From NCBI GenBank assembly GCA_037176905.1, contig JBBBWG010018889.1, positions 1 through 64,000 of the forward strand: a stretch of DNA of 64,000 nucleotides, read 5' to 3'. Shown piece by piece: positions 20,959 to 34,294 of this stretch. The notes below the pieces were generated by a model. The model was not told the DNA's origin and did no database searches. It was given only the letters and a program-made list of their open reading frames with translations. Origin of the DNA: Azolla pinnata. Lineage: Eukaryota > Streptophyta > Polypodiopsida > Salviniales > Salviniaceae. The position numbers and the translations under genes were made by a program. Positions within the stretch are counted from its first letter, which is position 1. The number at the start of each line of letters is the position of its first letter.

Positions 20959-23598
20959 ATGAATGGCATCATCCAATCGAGTTCCCTTCTCCATCCTTCA
21001 AGCCCCGCTCTTCCCATGGAACGGCTTGGAGCGCCGCCCTGCCTTCCGCCTGCAACAACCCATGTAAGTCCATTCCAACCCACCTCTACGCTGACGAATC
21101 GGGCACAGGAGCTAGACTTGCCTTCCATGGATAGCATCATGGATGCTTTGCATGAGTGTTATGCCTCCAAAGACGCCTCCCTGATTCACCTCACATCCTT
21201 CGCTATGCAATTCAATGGCCTCGAGGCGCATCCCACACTCGGTAACTACTTGGCCTCGATCCTCGTCGGCTGCGGAAACATGCCGAGTGCTGAGAATGTG
21301 TTTCACAGATGCATGAATCGAAATGAACGCTCGTGGAATTCTATCATTCAATGGTATATTGACAATGGGCATCTCGAAAGCGCATTCGGCTTGTATTGGA
21401 GAATGTTAGAGGATCACGTGGTTCCTAATAGGTATACATTCCAGTCGGTTTTGAAAGCCTGTGTGAAGATGGGATCATTGCAAAGAGGCCAGACAATCCA
21501 CGGCGAGATTGTAAAATGGGGATTCGATATCGATTCTTCAGTTGGAAGCACTCTGGTTGACGTGTATGCAAAACTGGATGCTCTCGTCGAAGCGCAAGAC
21601 GTGTTTGATAACCTTGTTTCTCGAGATGTAGTGTCATGGACAACGCTAATCACACAGTATGCTGAGCACAATATGGGAGAGAGAGCTCTCACGTGTTTTG
21701 ATCGCATGCAACATGAGGGTGTGATCCCAAACGCTATCACGTATGTAGGTTCTTTCAGAGCCTCTGGTGATACACAATCCATAGGAAGAGCCCATAACAT
21801 GCACGCTGACATCACGAAATTGGGTCTCGAAAAAGAGTCTTTTATCGGGAGCGCTCTCGTGGAAGTTTATTGCAAATGTGGATATCCAGAAGAAGCACAA
21901 TATGTGTTCGATCACCTCCTTGACAAGGACATAGTATCATGGACTGCACTGGTCTCAGGTTATGCCAATCATGGCTATGAAAATGAAGCACTGAACTGTC
22001 TTGAAAGAATGAAATCAGACAACATGCATCCTAACATGGTTACATATGTGTGTAGCTTAAAAGCATGTGGCAATCTAGGATATACGGATAAGGCTTGGGA
22101 ACTACATGCTGAGATAGTAAAGGAAGGGAACATAAACGATCCTTGTCTTGGAACTGCTTTGGTGGATTTGTATTCAAAATGTGGTTTACTTTCTGAAGCG
22201 TATGATGTTTTCAGTGAGCTGTGTGTGCAAAGCGTTGTTTCCTGGACTGCCTTAATTGCAGGGTATGTTGAGCATGGCGATGGAGAAGAGGGATTGTCAT
22301 GTTTCAAAAAGATGCAAAGTGATGGGATTTCCCCTGATATAGTCACATATATTTGCTGCTTTAAAGCTTGTTGTAGGATTGGATTCATCGGACAAGGGTT
22401 CGAGTTGCATTCTAGTATCATTGAAAGAGGATTTGATGAAGATCCATCTGTTCTCAATGTCCTTGTTGCTATGTACTCGAAATGTGGATTTCTCATTGAA
22501 GCTGAAGCCATGATCGCTAAATTGTCGGTTAGTACAAATATAGCCTGGACATCATTGATTGCAGGATATGCTGAATACGGTGATGACCACAAAGCTTTGC
22601 GTAGCATTGAGAAAATGCAAAATGGTAGCATTTCTTTGGATTCGGTTGCATTGATTTCCGGACTGAAAGCTTGCAGCCACATTCATGCCTTTGAGAGAGG
22701 TCGAGAATTGCATTCTCATATAGTAAAAACTGGCCTTGAGAAAGAGCTCTACATTGGAGGCACTCTAGTTGATATGTACGCATGTTGCGGTTTGTTTAGC
22801 GAAGCTGAAGAGGTGCTGGAAGAACAGCCAGACAAGAGTATAGCCTTATGGAATGCTCTAATGATGGGGTATGCTGAAAATGGTCTTGACGAGAAGGCAT
22901 TGAATTGTTTGGTATGTATGCAAGAGAACGGGATGGCTCCGGATGCAGTCTCACTAGTTTGTGCTTTAAAAGTTTTGAGTGGAATGGGAGCAATTACTGC
23001 AGGGCAGAAGTTGCATTCTGCGATAATCAAAATCGGATTTGAGACTGACAATCATATTGCCAATACTCTAGTGGACATGTATGCCAAGTGTGGCTCACTC
23101 AAAGAAGCACAAGCTGTGTTCACCAAATTGCAAAGTAGAGATGTGATATCGTGGACGGGGTTAATTCTAGGCTTTGCGTGCCAAGGAGAGAACAAACAAG
23201 CGCTTCGTATGTTTAAAGAAATGAAAGATGATGGCCTACATCCTGACAAGGTCATCATCCTTGGACTTCTCAGTGCATGCAGCCATTCTGGGCTTGTAGA
23301 TGAAGGGCATAAAATATTTCAACAGAATAGTAGAGATTACGTACCGTCAATTGAGCACCACAATTGCCTGATCGATCTGTTTGGTAGAGCCGGGCAGCTT
23401 GAAAAAGCGATACGAGTCCTAGATGATATGCCTTTTCAACCTGATTTTATGACATGGAGTATGATGCTGAGTTCATGCCATAAATGGGGTTATGTGGAGC
23501 TCGCTAGACATGCTTTTGAATGTGCCATGGTGTTAGATAGCGAAGATGTTTCAGGTTTTATCTTGATGTCCAATCTGTATGCGGATGATCAAAACTGA
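20959..23598 (+). CDS. PLS-class pentatricopeptide repeat protein
   Basis: Intronless, 879 aa from the first in-frame ATG (ATGAATGGC); the open frame extends a little upstream without an ATG. Residues 1-50 are rich in Ser, Pro, Leu and Thr and poor in acidic residues, which fits a plastid or mitochondrial transit peptide. From about residue 75 onward there are roughly twenty PPR motifs in P-L-S order, with hallmark words such as ALVEVYCKCG, DIVSWTALVSGYANHG and TLVDMYAKCGSLKEAQ. The last part (LIDLFGRAGQLEKAIRVLDD, then MTWSMMLSSCHKWGYVELA) is the start of an E1-type domain. There is no DYW domain. PPR proteins bind organellar RNA, each motif contacting about one base, and act in editing, splicing or stability. 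The protein stops after SNLYADDQN, where relatives normally continue. Confidence 0.95.
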   Translation: MNGIIQSSSLLHPSSPALPMERLGAPPCLPPATTHVSPFQPTSTLTNRAQELDLPSMDSIMDALHECYASKDASLIHLTSFAMQFNGLEAHPTLGNYLASILVGCGNMPSAENVFHRCMNRNERSWNSIIQWYIDNGHLESAFGLYWRMLEDHVVPNRYTFQSVLKACVKMGSLQRGQTIHGEIVKWGFDIDSSVGSTLVDVYAKLDALVEAQDVFDNLVSRDVVSWTTLITQYAEHNMGERALTCFDRMQHEGVIPNAITYVGSFRASGDTQSIGRAHNMHADITKLGLEKESFIGSALVEVYCKCGYPEEAQYVFDHLLDKDIVSWTALVSGYANHGYENEALNCLERMKSDNMHPNMVTYVCSLKACGNLGYTDKAWELHAEIVKEGNINDPCLGTALVDLYSKCGLLSEAYDVFSELCVQSVVSWTALIAGYVEHGDGEEGLSCFKKMQSDGISPDIVTYICCFKACCRIGFIGQGFELHSSIIERGFDEDPSVLNVLVAMYSKCGFLIEAEAMIAKLSVSTNIAWTSLIAGYAEYGDDHKALRSIEKMQNGSISLDSVALISGLKACSHIHAFERGRELHSHIVKTGLEKELYIGGTLVDMYACCGLFSEAEEVLEEQPDKSIALWNALMMGYAENGLDEKALNCLVCMQENGMAPDAVSLVCALKVLSGMGAITAGQKLHSAIIKIGFETDNHIANTLVDMYAKCGSLKEAQAVFTKLQSRDVISWTGLILGFACQGENKQALRMFKEMKDDGLHPDKVIILGLLSACSHSGLVDEGHKIFQQNSRDYVPSIEHHNCLIDLFGRAGQLEKAIRVLDDMPFQPDFMTWSMMLSSCHKWGYVELARHAFECAMVLDSEDVSGFILMSNLYADDQN

Positions 23599-25455
23599 TC
23601 GAGTAAATAGAAAGACAGGCTGCTTATCCATCAAGCTGATGCACATGAAGCCGAATTATGGCAGGATACTCGCAGAATTATGGCAAGAAAGAAAATTCTA
23701 GTCTTCTTAGAACTTCAAAAAGGATAGTTTATGCATCAAGAGAGCTACATCAGGACACAGGTGCTGGAAATGCAAAGAGAACTCCAACACAAATCCATAA
23801 AAGGTGCTGGAAATGCAAAGAGAACTCCGACACAAATCCATAAAACCCAAAACAAAGAACCTTCAATAGTTAAAATGAATACTATGTACAATATCATAAT
23901 GGAAGCCATTTCTATTGATACAAACTTACTGTGTTTTCAGAGTTGTTGATGATATAAATGTGTAGCACAGAATGAAATGCCATAACAACTGATGCAAAAC
24001 AGTCACGACCCATTAACATCTGTGAATCAATGGAAATGCAGAATCAGTTTGGAACAGGATGAAACCGGTAATAGTCACCAGGTATTGAAAAAGAAGGAAA
24101 GGAGCTTTTGTTACTCAATAATCCGACAATGTACAAATGATATACAGTATCAGAGCATATCATGACTTCATGATTGAAGACCAAATGAGAAATAAGCCCT
24201 ACATTCAATGGAAATGCAGAATCAGTTTGGAACAGGATGAAACTGGTAATAGTCACCAGGTATTGAAAAAGAAGGAAAGGAGCTTTTGTTACTCAATAAT
24301 CCGACTATGTACAAATGATATACAGTATCAGAGTTTATCATGACTTCATGATTGAAGACCAAATGAGAATTAAGCCCTACATTCATTTAATCTTTACATC
24401 AATCATGGGTGGTGATCTTCATCTTCGATTCTTAAACACTGACACTCAAATCTCGGAGCACCTAATTGAGGATTTTTATGACAGACCTTTGTGCCATTCT
24501 GGAATAGATGGCAAGACCGTTTTGACAAAAAAATCTCCGAAAGTTCTCATCATCGGTAGAATGATGATGGATTGCTAGCTCTAGTTAGCAAAACAGGGAA
24601 TTTGTAAGGACTTTTGTATGATTATTGGTTCCCTATGTCCCCAAGGTTATAACGGGCTTCTTGAATGGGTGAATTGTAGGTAACCTCCAGAAAGGAAATA
24701 ATGGGAAACAATTGGGTAGTAATGTATATCTCTTTAGCTTAGATAAGCTGATTCTAAATTCCTCATGGTTGAGCTAGTCTTTCTGCTTCATCCTGCAAGA
24801 TTGTGGTGCCATAGCTGCGTGTTTGGGGTAACAACGATTTATCTTCTTGAAAAGGAAACCTTGTTCTGATTTGAATCCTCCATCTTTCAACCAAACTTTG
24901 TCTGCACAACAAAAGAAAATTCTTGGGTCACTTTCTTAGAAGACTTTCTGCTCAGAAGGATAATTAATCTTCAGGAATTATTGCTAACGACAATAATATG
25001 TTTTGTAATAGATTCCTGTAGGGATTAAAAACTCGATTCACATGCTACAGCAATGAAATCACCTACCATCTTGTCAATGATGAAATATTGTGTTTGAACT
25101 CTAAACCCTGAACCCTTAAGAATGTGAAAAGTAAACCAAGCAGCTTAAAATATTTCTGCATGGCATTGCTGAACGTCAATTTCCATCTCATCAACAATTT
25201 AATCATTGGTGTGGATGGAGTGCAGTTCCAGTGTTATTAGATAGAAACGGCTTCTGGCGATTAAAAAAGCTATACCCCAGAAACTTTACTATAACTTTAC
25301 ACGTTCACACCTGCATACCTTACAGTATTTAACTCTTTTTCTATTTCATTACTAAAACTATCATCCACATGCCATTGTTATTTCTTAGGCCAATGGGGGG
25401 CAGAATAGAAAGGAACAAAATTGATCTCAAATTTGATTAAGACTTCCCAAAACTG
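23599..25455. other. Intergenic region 3' of the PPR gene
   Basis: About 23.61-23.73 kb still resembles the end of a PPR E domain in the same frame. About 23.77-23.85 kb has two copies of a ~45-bp unit (GGTGCTGGAAATGCAAAGAG onward). 24028-24386 is a 178-bp direct duplication. The remainder shows nothing recognisable. Confidence 0.65.
24028..24386. repeat. 178-bp tandem direct duplication
   Basis: CAATGGAAATGCAGAATCAG begins at 24028 and again at 24206. The two copies are nearly identical through AAGCCCTACATTCA, with only a few substitutions, so the duplication looks recent. Confidence 0.95.
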
Positions 25456-28400
25456 TTACCTTTCAATTTTGGTATTACGCCGTGCCAGGATTACAGTTAT
25501 CAATACTAGCACCATAAAAGAGCATAGATGTTGCATTGTATGGCCACTAACACCATAATTAGTCCATCTATATATCTTCTTGTCCATGACTTCCTCGAGC
25601 TTTGCAAGTAAATACAAACCTGTCCAAAAGAATGAAACCATTGAATTAACACCACCGACAAACAAAAGATTTATAGTCTGAAAACTGTTTTACTGTTTTA
25701 AAACATTGATGCACACACCTGCACACCACAGCCAATACAGAGAATGTGTGTATCTTGACGGTAAAGTTATGGCCATAGTTGGTATTAAAATATAAGGTAC
25801 CAATTGCATGATCACATATGGGCGTAGGTCATTTGAAAACCTGCAATAGATAGAACATTCATCATATCCAGATAGAACGCAAATGGAAACAAGCATACAT
25901 ACATCATCAGAAACATGTATATACACTGCCCTAATCACCTCGCACAAGTATGATTATTATATCATATTTTTATATGCAAAGCACATCAAAATGTGCAAGT
26001 GGAGTGGCATGAAGGACCCAATTTCGAACCTAAGCTATAATATGAGACTGCGGGCACAGCTTTCAATACCCTATTTGGATGAAACATAATATTCTCAGTC
26101 AATACTGAGCGAAGAGAAATGCATTAGGCGTCCTGCTCTATGACTTTCTTTAGCATCAAATACAGAAGATCTTCAAAGTTTGAGAATGAGAGAAGACGAG
26201 ACAATGCAGCATATACTATTTCACCTTTTCTAGGCTTTAATTTAAGATAAGGGTTAGAGAAACAGCAGACATTATCTACACTGCTATGCAATCCAATTTT
26301 TGAATTCTACAAACAGGGAGATCCAGATACAGGTTCTTTTCTTCTATCACTTTCATTCCCCACCATTTGGTTAGCAAGAATGCTTTCTACCAGCTCGTAA
26401 AATGAATTATGTTGTTCCCATTAGTATACTGCCATCATCATCTTTCCAATTTCCTTAGCTTTTCATTAAAGAAAGAAGTATTCAATCATACCTCCAATAG
26501 GCAACACTGAGAATGCCTGAAAAAAGTAGTGGAAATAATAAGAATGTTCCTTTCCGTTCATCGATTCTCTCTATGATAAAGATGGCCATTAGTGATGAAA
26601 ATGCGATGTTCATCTACACATCAGAAAAAATAGAATGAGCCATAGGAGTGTATGCTTGTAAGATTTTATAATGCTAAAAAATTATTGTGGAGAGTTTTAT
26701 AAGGAATTTCAGCTAGTCATAATATTCAAAATATTCTGTTCTCTTTTCATGTTTTTTTATTAGCATCATAGATTCATTCCATCAATCATAGTAAGATAAG
26801 ATTAATAGGAAAGGAAAAATACTGAATAAAATAGTGCAAAGTGGAGTGAGAGAAGACATGGAAGTGAAATTTAATAAATGCCAATTAAGAAATTATAGAA
26901 TGGAAAAAAATTTATATATGTGTTGTTTTCCATGCGATTAGGCACCTCATTCTGATTTATTTCTTTATGTTTCAAATTTATCTAGAGACCGTGCATAAAT
27001 AAGACAAAAGATCCTCAAAAACCACCAGATCCAATAATAGTTGATGACGTTCAAAAAGCCTGGGACAATAGAAATTGATAGGGAATGGCATCCCCATGCC
27101 CAGGATACCTTGCTGCCTTAGAGGAAGGGATCAAAGCTGAACACATTATCCAATCACACATGTGCTGCAAAGTGAAGGCACATTGGGACACAAGACTGTA
27201 ACATAGCTAGCAAGATCTAAATGGCATGGTATCACATAATATCTCACAAAATCTCCACAAGCTAGCCCAAAAGTTATCAAGGGTTACGAGTAGGTACTGA
27301 AATGAACTATCAAAGAGGTGTCTGACACAACAAACAGCCCAGAAGAGATAGCTAAGTTGAGAGAGAGAAAGAAATAAGATAGAAAAAACGACTGAACAGT
27401 TTAGAAAAGATTGATTCTATGCTGTCAGACTTACTGGAAGGCGGTCCCACATGAGCCTTGCATCATCTGGTTTCATATGATAATAAGCAGAACCAAAAGC
27501 TGTTGCTGTCACCCCAGCATAAAAGCATGCCCATCCCAAGACTTCACCTCTGATGCTGTATATATTTGATGCACTAAATGTGAGTATGCAAGTTGAAACT
27601 GGAGCCCAAAATCATTGAAGACCATCTACCTTACACCAAAATAGTTCCCATGAAGGCATAGGACCAATCCAACAACTCCAACTATCAGGAAAGGGAATGT
27701 TGAGATCACATTCAACGAATTTGGAACACCTGCAAAATAGATCTTACTTAGGCGGCAGTTGGTTCTCAACTTAATCTATGTATAGCTTGAGAAGCACATT
27801 AAAGTAGAAACAATAGCAGGTTAACACTGTATTCAATAATTAAAGATCAATAAAAAATGTGCTTTATTTTGAAAAAGAATACCACAATGAGATGACAGAG
27901 CTTTTCCTTCTACAAAGAAATTATAGCATTAGAGACGAAAATTCTAAAAATTTGCACTCAATGTCTACAGAGACCGTTCTGAGCTAATAATTGAGGTGAT
28001 GATCTGCTGGTGTGTATCCACTTATTAGTATTTAACAAAATGTCAAAGATTTAGTTTGTATAAATCATTAGATGCAGTACAAACCAGCAAAACAACTAGA
28101 CATAACAAGGGAATCATTTGTCCCTATGAAATGGTATGATTAATAGACCAATACAAAATGCAAATACAATGGCAGACTAGTGAACATATTTGGAGCTCCT
28201 CAAGCACCAATGCACCAGATATTTCTAGCATTACAGCAAGTTGGATCTCAATCTTCTAATATGCAAACACACTCCTATGGCATTGAAGATAAAACTTTTC
28301 CATTATCACCAAACAGTATTGGCCATGTACAAGGTTCCCTTTGATGACGTAGTGTTGCATACACAGTACATCCCATAAAGAAATTGTCATCAAGGAACGT

Positions 28401-29758
28401 TACTCGACATTGATCAAAACAATTAGAAATTGTCATTTCAGAGAGGCTGCATGTGTTAAGTTCATTAATACCGCTCGAAGCATCCATGACAACGTTAATG
28501 GATCCTTTATCACACCAAATGGAAAAGTCGAAGTCTTGAATGAGCTCCACCCATCATGCTTTGTGACTCATTAAGGCTTGTTCCACAGTAATATTTCAAA
28601 GATCGGCATTCTATTGTTATCATAAAATGTGTTCGATACAGGTAGTATCCTCCAGTTATTAACTCTATGAACGACCGCAAACAGTTCTCTTTTGAAGACA
28701 TCAACAATGAGTACAAGAAAGTTTCTTACTCTCACATGCAACTGATGTGCTACTTGGTTTAATACCACCCCTACATAATCACTTGCATCGGTTTTAACCT
28801 CACAAGGTTTATTCAAGTTACACCGTGATAACTTATAAGAGGTTATGATTATAAGGGAAAAATAAAGAAACAAACAGAAGTAAATAAACCAAATTTCCAG
28901 TAGCAAGTCTTCTACTTTGGCATCTGAGCTCCAAATGTATGGGTAGCTCGACCACATGACAAAATAAATGTTACGTGCATTCTATTACATTACGTAAACA
29001 TGTACTAATTTACCTACTTCCGAGTATACACTTCACAGAAGCATGAGATCTACCTAGAGAACCATGGAAACTGCATTGGGTTTCAAAGCTATATATTTTC
29101 ATTTAAGGAAATAGGTATAAAATAAAACGAATAAGCAAGGGATAAAGGCGTCGAGCTTTGAAGCATCGCATTTTATTTGAGGAAGTAGTGTAGAAAAAAT
29201 TAGAAAAGAACAAACTGAACAGAAAAAGAAAGATTTTGAATGCGAATCCTCCGGATGACAGAAAGAAAAGGATCTAGAGAATAAAAAAAAGGGATGATAA
29301 TAAAACTTCAAAAATCTAAGAATGAAAGAAATTCAAGGTCCAAAATTTCAAAACCAAGTTAAAATTGAAACTACAAATTAGTCAAATTGTTTTCCACAAT
29401 GCAAGAGTACGATTTTGAAATATTTGAAAAAGAAAAAAATTAGGACGAGAACTAAAACTTGAAATTCACGTCGGAAATCAAAGAAATGATTATAAAAAAA
29501 AAATCGAAGCCAGGGAACCAACTTAGGAATTGAAAAGTAGGAACCAACGCGGGAAAGAAAGATAAGGGATTCAAACGCAAGGAGCTTACCGATAAGGTTC
29601 CGCCGATCCGAGAATCTGTGGTAAGACTGAGGCTGGTGGAGCCGCGGGGTGAAGAGCATGAAGGCGAAGAAGAAGGCGAGTGCGATGCCCAAGAGGAGGC
29701 TCTTGTGCTCATGGAAGCCGGAGGCAGCTCCCTGCAGCCTCACGAAGCTCTTCTTCAT
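25456..29758 (-). CDS. Alkaline-phytoceramidase-like multi-pass membrane protein
   Basis: Six exons on the minus strand: 29758-29590, 27729-27630, 27555-27435, 26613-26492, 25840-25719, 25619-25456; 265 aa, close to the usual length. It matches the plant family annotated as alkaline phytoceramidase (Arabidopsis At5g11870-like): N-terminal membrane segment (LLLGIALAFFFAFMLF), SYHRFSDRRNLIGVPNSLNV, FPFLIVGVVGLVLCLHGNYF, GWACFYAGVTATAFGSAYYH, DDARLMWDRLPMNIAF, IFIIERIDERKGT, FSNDLRPYVIMQLVPYILIP, and SGHTMQHL near the C-terminus. The SxxxH, D and HxxxH residues fit the metal site of CREST-family hydrolases (family knowledge). Expected role is ceramide hydrolysis in an internal membrane, but plant members are poorly tested. 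Intron 1 carries an old retroelement fragment. A GAA microsatellite lies in the presumed 5' UTR. Confidence 0.93.
28200..28860 (-). mobile_element. Ty3/gypsy retroelement fossil (RNase H region), broken fragment
   Basis: Inside intron 1 of the phytoceramidase-like gene. The minus strand shows recognisable Ty3/gypsy RNase H words (VKTDASDYVG, FKRELFAVVHRVNNWR) and, further on, the sequence leading toward integrase (ELIQDFDFSIW). No LTRs, gag or integrase core are seen nearby. It is a short, heavily decayed remnant with several breaks, so an old insertion. Confidence 0.7.
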
Positions 29759-32089
29759 CGATGGAGGAGGCGGGAGTCGGGAATCGGGAATCGGCGATCA
29801 GAATTGGGATGAATGGAGAAGGCGAAGAAGAAAGGTCTCTGAGAAGAAGAAGAAGAAGAAGAAAGAAGAAGAAAGAAGAAGAAGAAGAAGAAGGATTTTA
29901 CCTCTTCTGAGGTTTTCACTATTTACAAAACTACCCCCATCTGCTGTGGAGCATCAAAAGTTTCCACTATTTGCAAACAAATGCCCCTCTCTCTTCAGAA
30001 ACATCTTTGATTCTTTCTACACAAATTCTTCCCTGATTAATCCCCATCCAAAACACCCACCCAGAAGAAAGCCGGTGCTCGAATCGCACGATTCGTCATT
30101 TCCGGTCTCCGATGATTAATCTGTTTCTGCTGCTCTACGAAGATACTCCGTCGCTGTTTTGTTTTCGCCTGATTTTGCACGCTGAGATCCGCTCGTTTCC
30201 GCCCAGATCTGCACGCGATGACGCCGATGGTGCGCGTTAATAAATTATCGTGTGCACTATGTGTCCACTCTCGGCTCGGCTCGGTTCGGGGAATGACCCC
30301 ACCCCTGGCAGCACGGCCTGACCCCCGCGATCTATGTTTTTCCAGGCTCGATCCGATCCGTCACGAGCGCAGATAGATGCCTGTCTCGCTGCGGTAATTC
30401 GCAATGACGCGAATCATCTTCGGAAAAGCTCTTTATCCATTGGAATATATTTATGTTCGATTGCGCTGGGGTTCGCGTTCATGCAGAGAAGCTTCGCACG
30501 CGTCGACAGGGGCAAACGCTTGTCGGAGTTCGAGCCCCATGCAAACACAAAAAGCCCTGGAAGTGCATGTGCCACGAGCTCGCAAAAGAGAGGAGTTCCA
30601 GAGAAAGGAGAACAGATCGGAGTCGTGGCAAAGCAAACGAACGAGGAAGGAAAGAAATCGGTTCATTAATCTTAACAAACAGCCCACGAATCCCGTCGCC
30701 CTTAGAGTTCATGCTCTTGCTGATTAAAGATGATGATTTCGCAAGCTTTGACTTCGTCGTTGAAGCGTTAGATGCATTCGCGGTGCCCATGCGGAGAGGA
30801 GGATCTTTGGAGATGTGTGCGGCATTCGCCGCAAACCTAAGATTAGGATATGTGTTTGCGATTTTCTCGGATCGATCTGAGCTGTGATTCAATGTGATTG
30901 TAGTAATGCCTTCACTCGAATCCGATCGGAACGAGCTCGATCATCGTGTCAACCCTCGCGCTCCTCATACCATGGAAACGCTGCGTGTGGACATCGATCG
31001 AAATGGGCCGATAATGCGAAAGCCGAATGCGTGCAATCTGAACACGAGTTAGGTTGAAAACCCCTTTCTCTTAATAGGGCTCGAACCACGTGGATTAATA
31101 GCGCTTTTAGCTTGTGTTATAGGAGGCGCTATTTTCGGCTGAAGTTTGAACTGTAGGAGATATATGGGGTTTAATGCTTGATTAGTGTGGAAATCTAAAG
31201 CTACATACCAACTGTACGTCGCAATGGAGCACGGAGGATGGGGCTATGAGTGACCAGGAAAGAGATAAAGAGCAGCAAGAACACGGAAACAAGCACAAAA
31301 GGGTGGGGCAATACAACGAGAAGAATAGATTGATGCGTGAGCTATTCATGCTAAAGTGCTAACCAGAGAATTAGGAGTTCAATTTGTATGTGACTTGCAT
31401 GCATTGTTCTCGCTAAATATTTTAGGACGGGCGGGTTAAAGTTAGGGCTTAATGCGCAAACTCAATTCTACTATTGAGCCGCGAGATAGTGGAATGTCTA
31501 CAAAGACGATCCGTACAAGCCGCTAATGTTGAACTTGAAAGTAGCGATTCTTTCATCGTTTTCTCATGCCGCACATGTTTTAGCCGCCGCCGCCGCCCAT
31601 GATCCGGAGAGGCTAGACATATTCCGTCAATCAGCAACGGGCAAAGAATGAGGGAATGGAAGAATCGAGTCAAACGCCAAGATGAGTGCTACCCCGCGTT
31701 TAGCGAAAAAAGAAAAGAAAAAAAGATAACATTTCCAAAGTGGGCGGGGGGGGGGAAGATCCGATCGATCCACTTAGATGGATTGTTGGTGATCGGAAAG
31801 GTCTAAAATTTTCATATATCGGGGCGGGTCACATGAGTAGTAGAAGAAAGAATTGGACCAGCACTAGGCATTGGTCAAAAGCTGGTCAAGCCATCTTGTC
31901 CTCATGTGTGTGTGTGTGTGTGTATGTGTGTGTCGATAACCACCGTTGATTATCGACTAATCGATAAGTGGAACGGAGCCAGCTATAAATAGGGGCCAAC
32001 TCCATGAGATTGCCAAGGCCAGCAAACATCGCGAAAACACCACACCCCGCTTATCACGCGATCGGCAGCTCGATCGGCGCTTGCCCAAA
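29759..32089. other. Intergenic region between phytoceramidase-like and peroxidase genes
   Basis: (GAA)n at about 29838-29893 belongs to the 5' UTR side of the minus-strand gene. From 30.1 to 31.7 kb there are several overlapping open frames but none gives a recognisable product. A (GT)n run lies at about 31904-31934. The last 100 bp are the peroxidase promoter and leader. Confidence 0.6.
31984..31991 (+). promoter_or_regulatory. TATA box of the peroxidase gene
   Basis: TATAAATA followed by GGGG, about 100 bp before the start codon, which would place transcription start near 32015 and give a leader of about 75 nt. Confidence 0.6.

Positions 32090-34294
<2,205 letters not shown>

Noticed and set aside
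27000-27330. Possible retroelement gag-like words (KDPQKPPDPI, KAWDNRN) in an intron of the phytoceramidase-like gene
   Set aside because: Too short and degraded to assign to a family with confidence; no RT, integrase or LTR nearby.
30334-30892. Four overlapping open frames of 78-144 codons upstream of the phytoceramidase-like gene
   Set aside because: They overlap on both strands, have no family signal, and lie in GC-richer DNA where random frames are longer.
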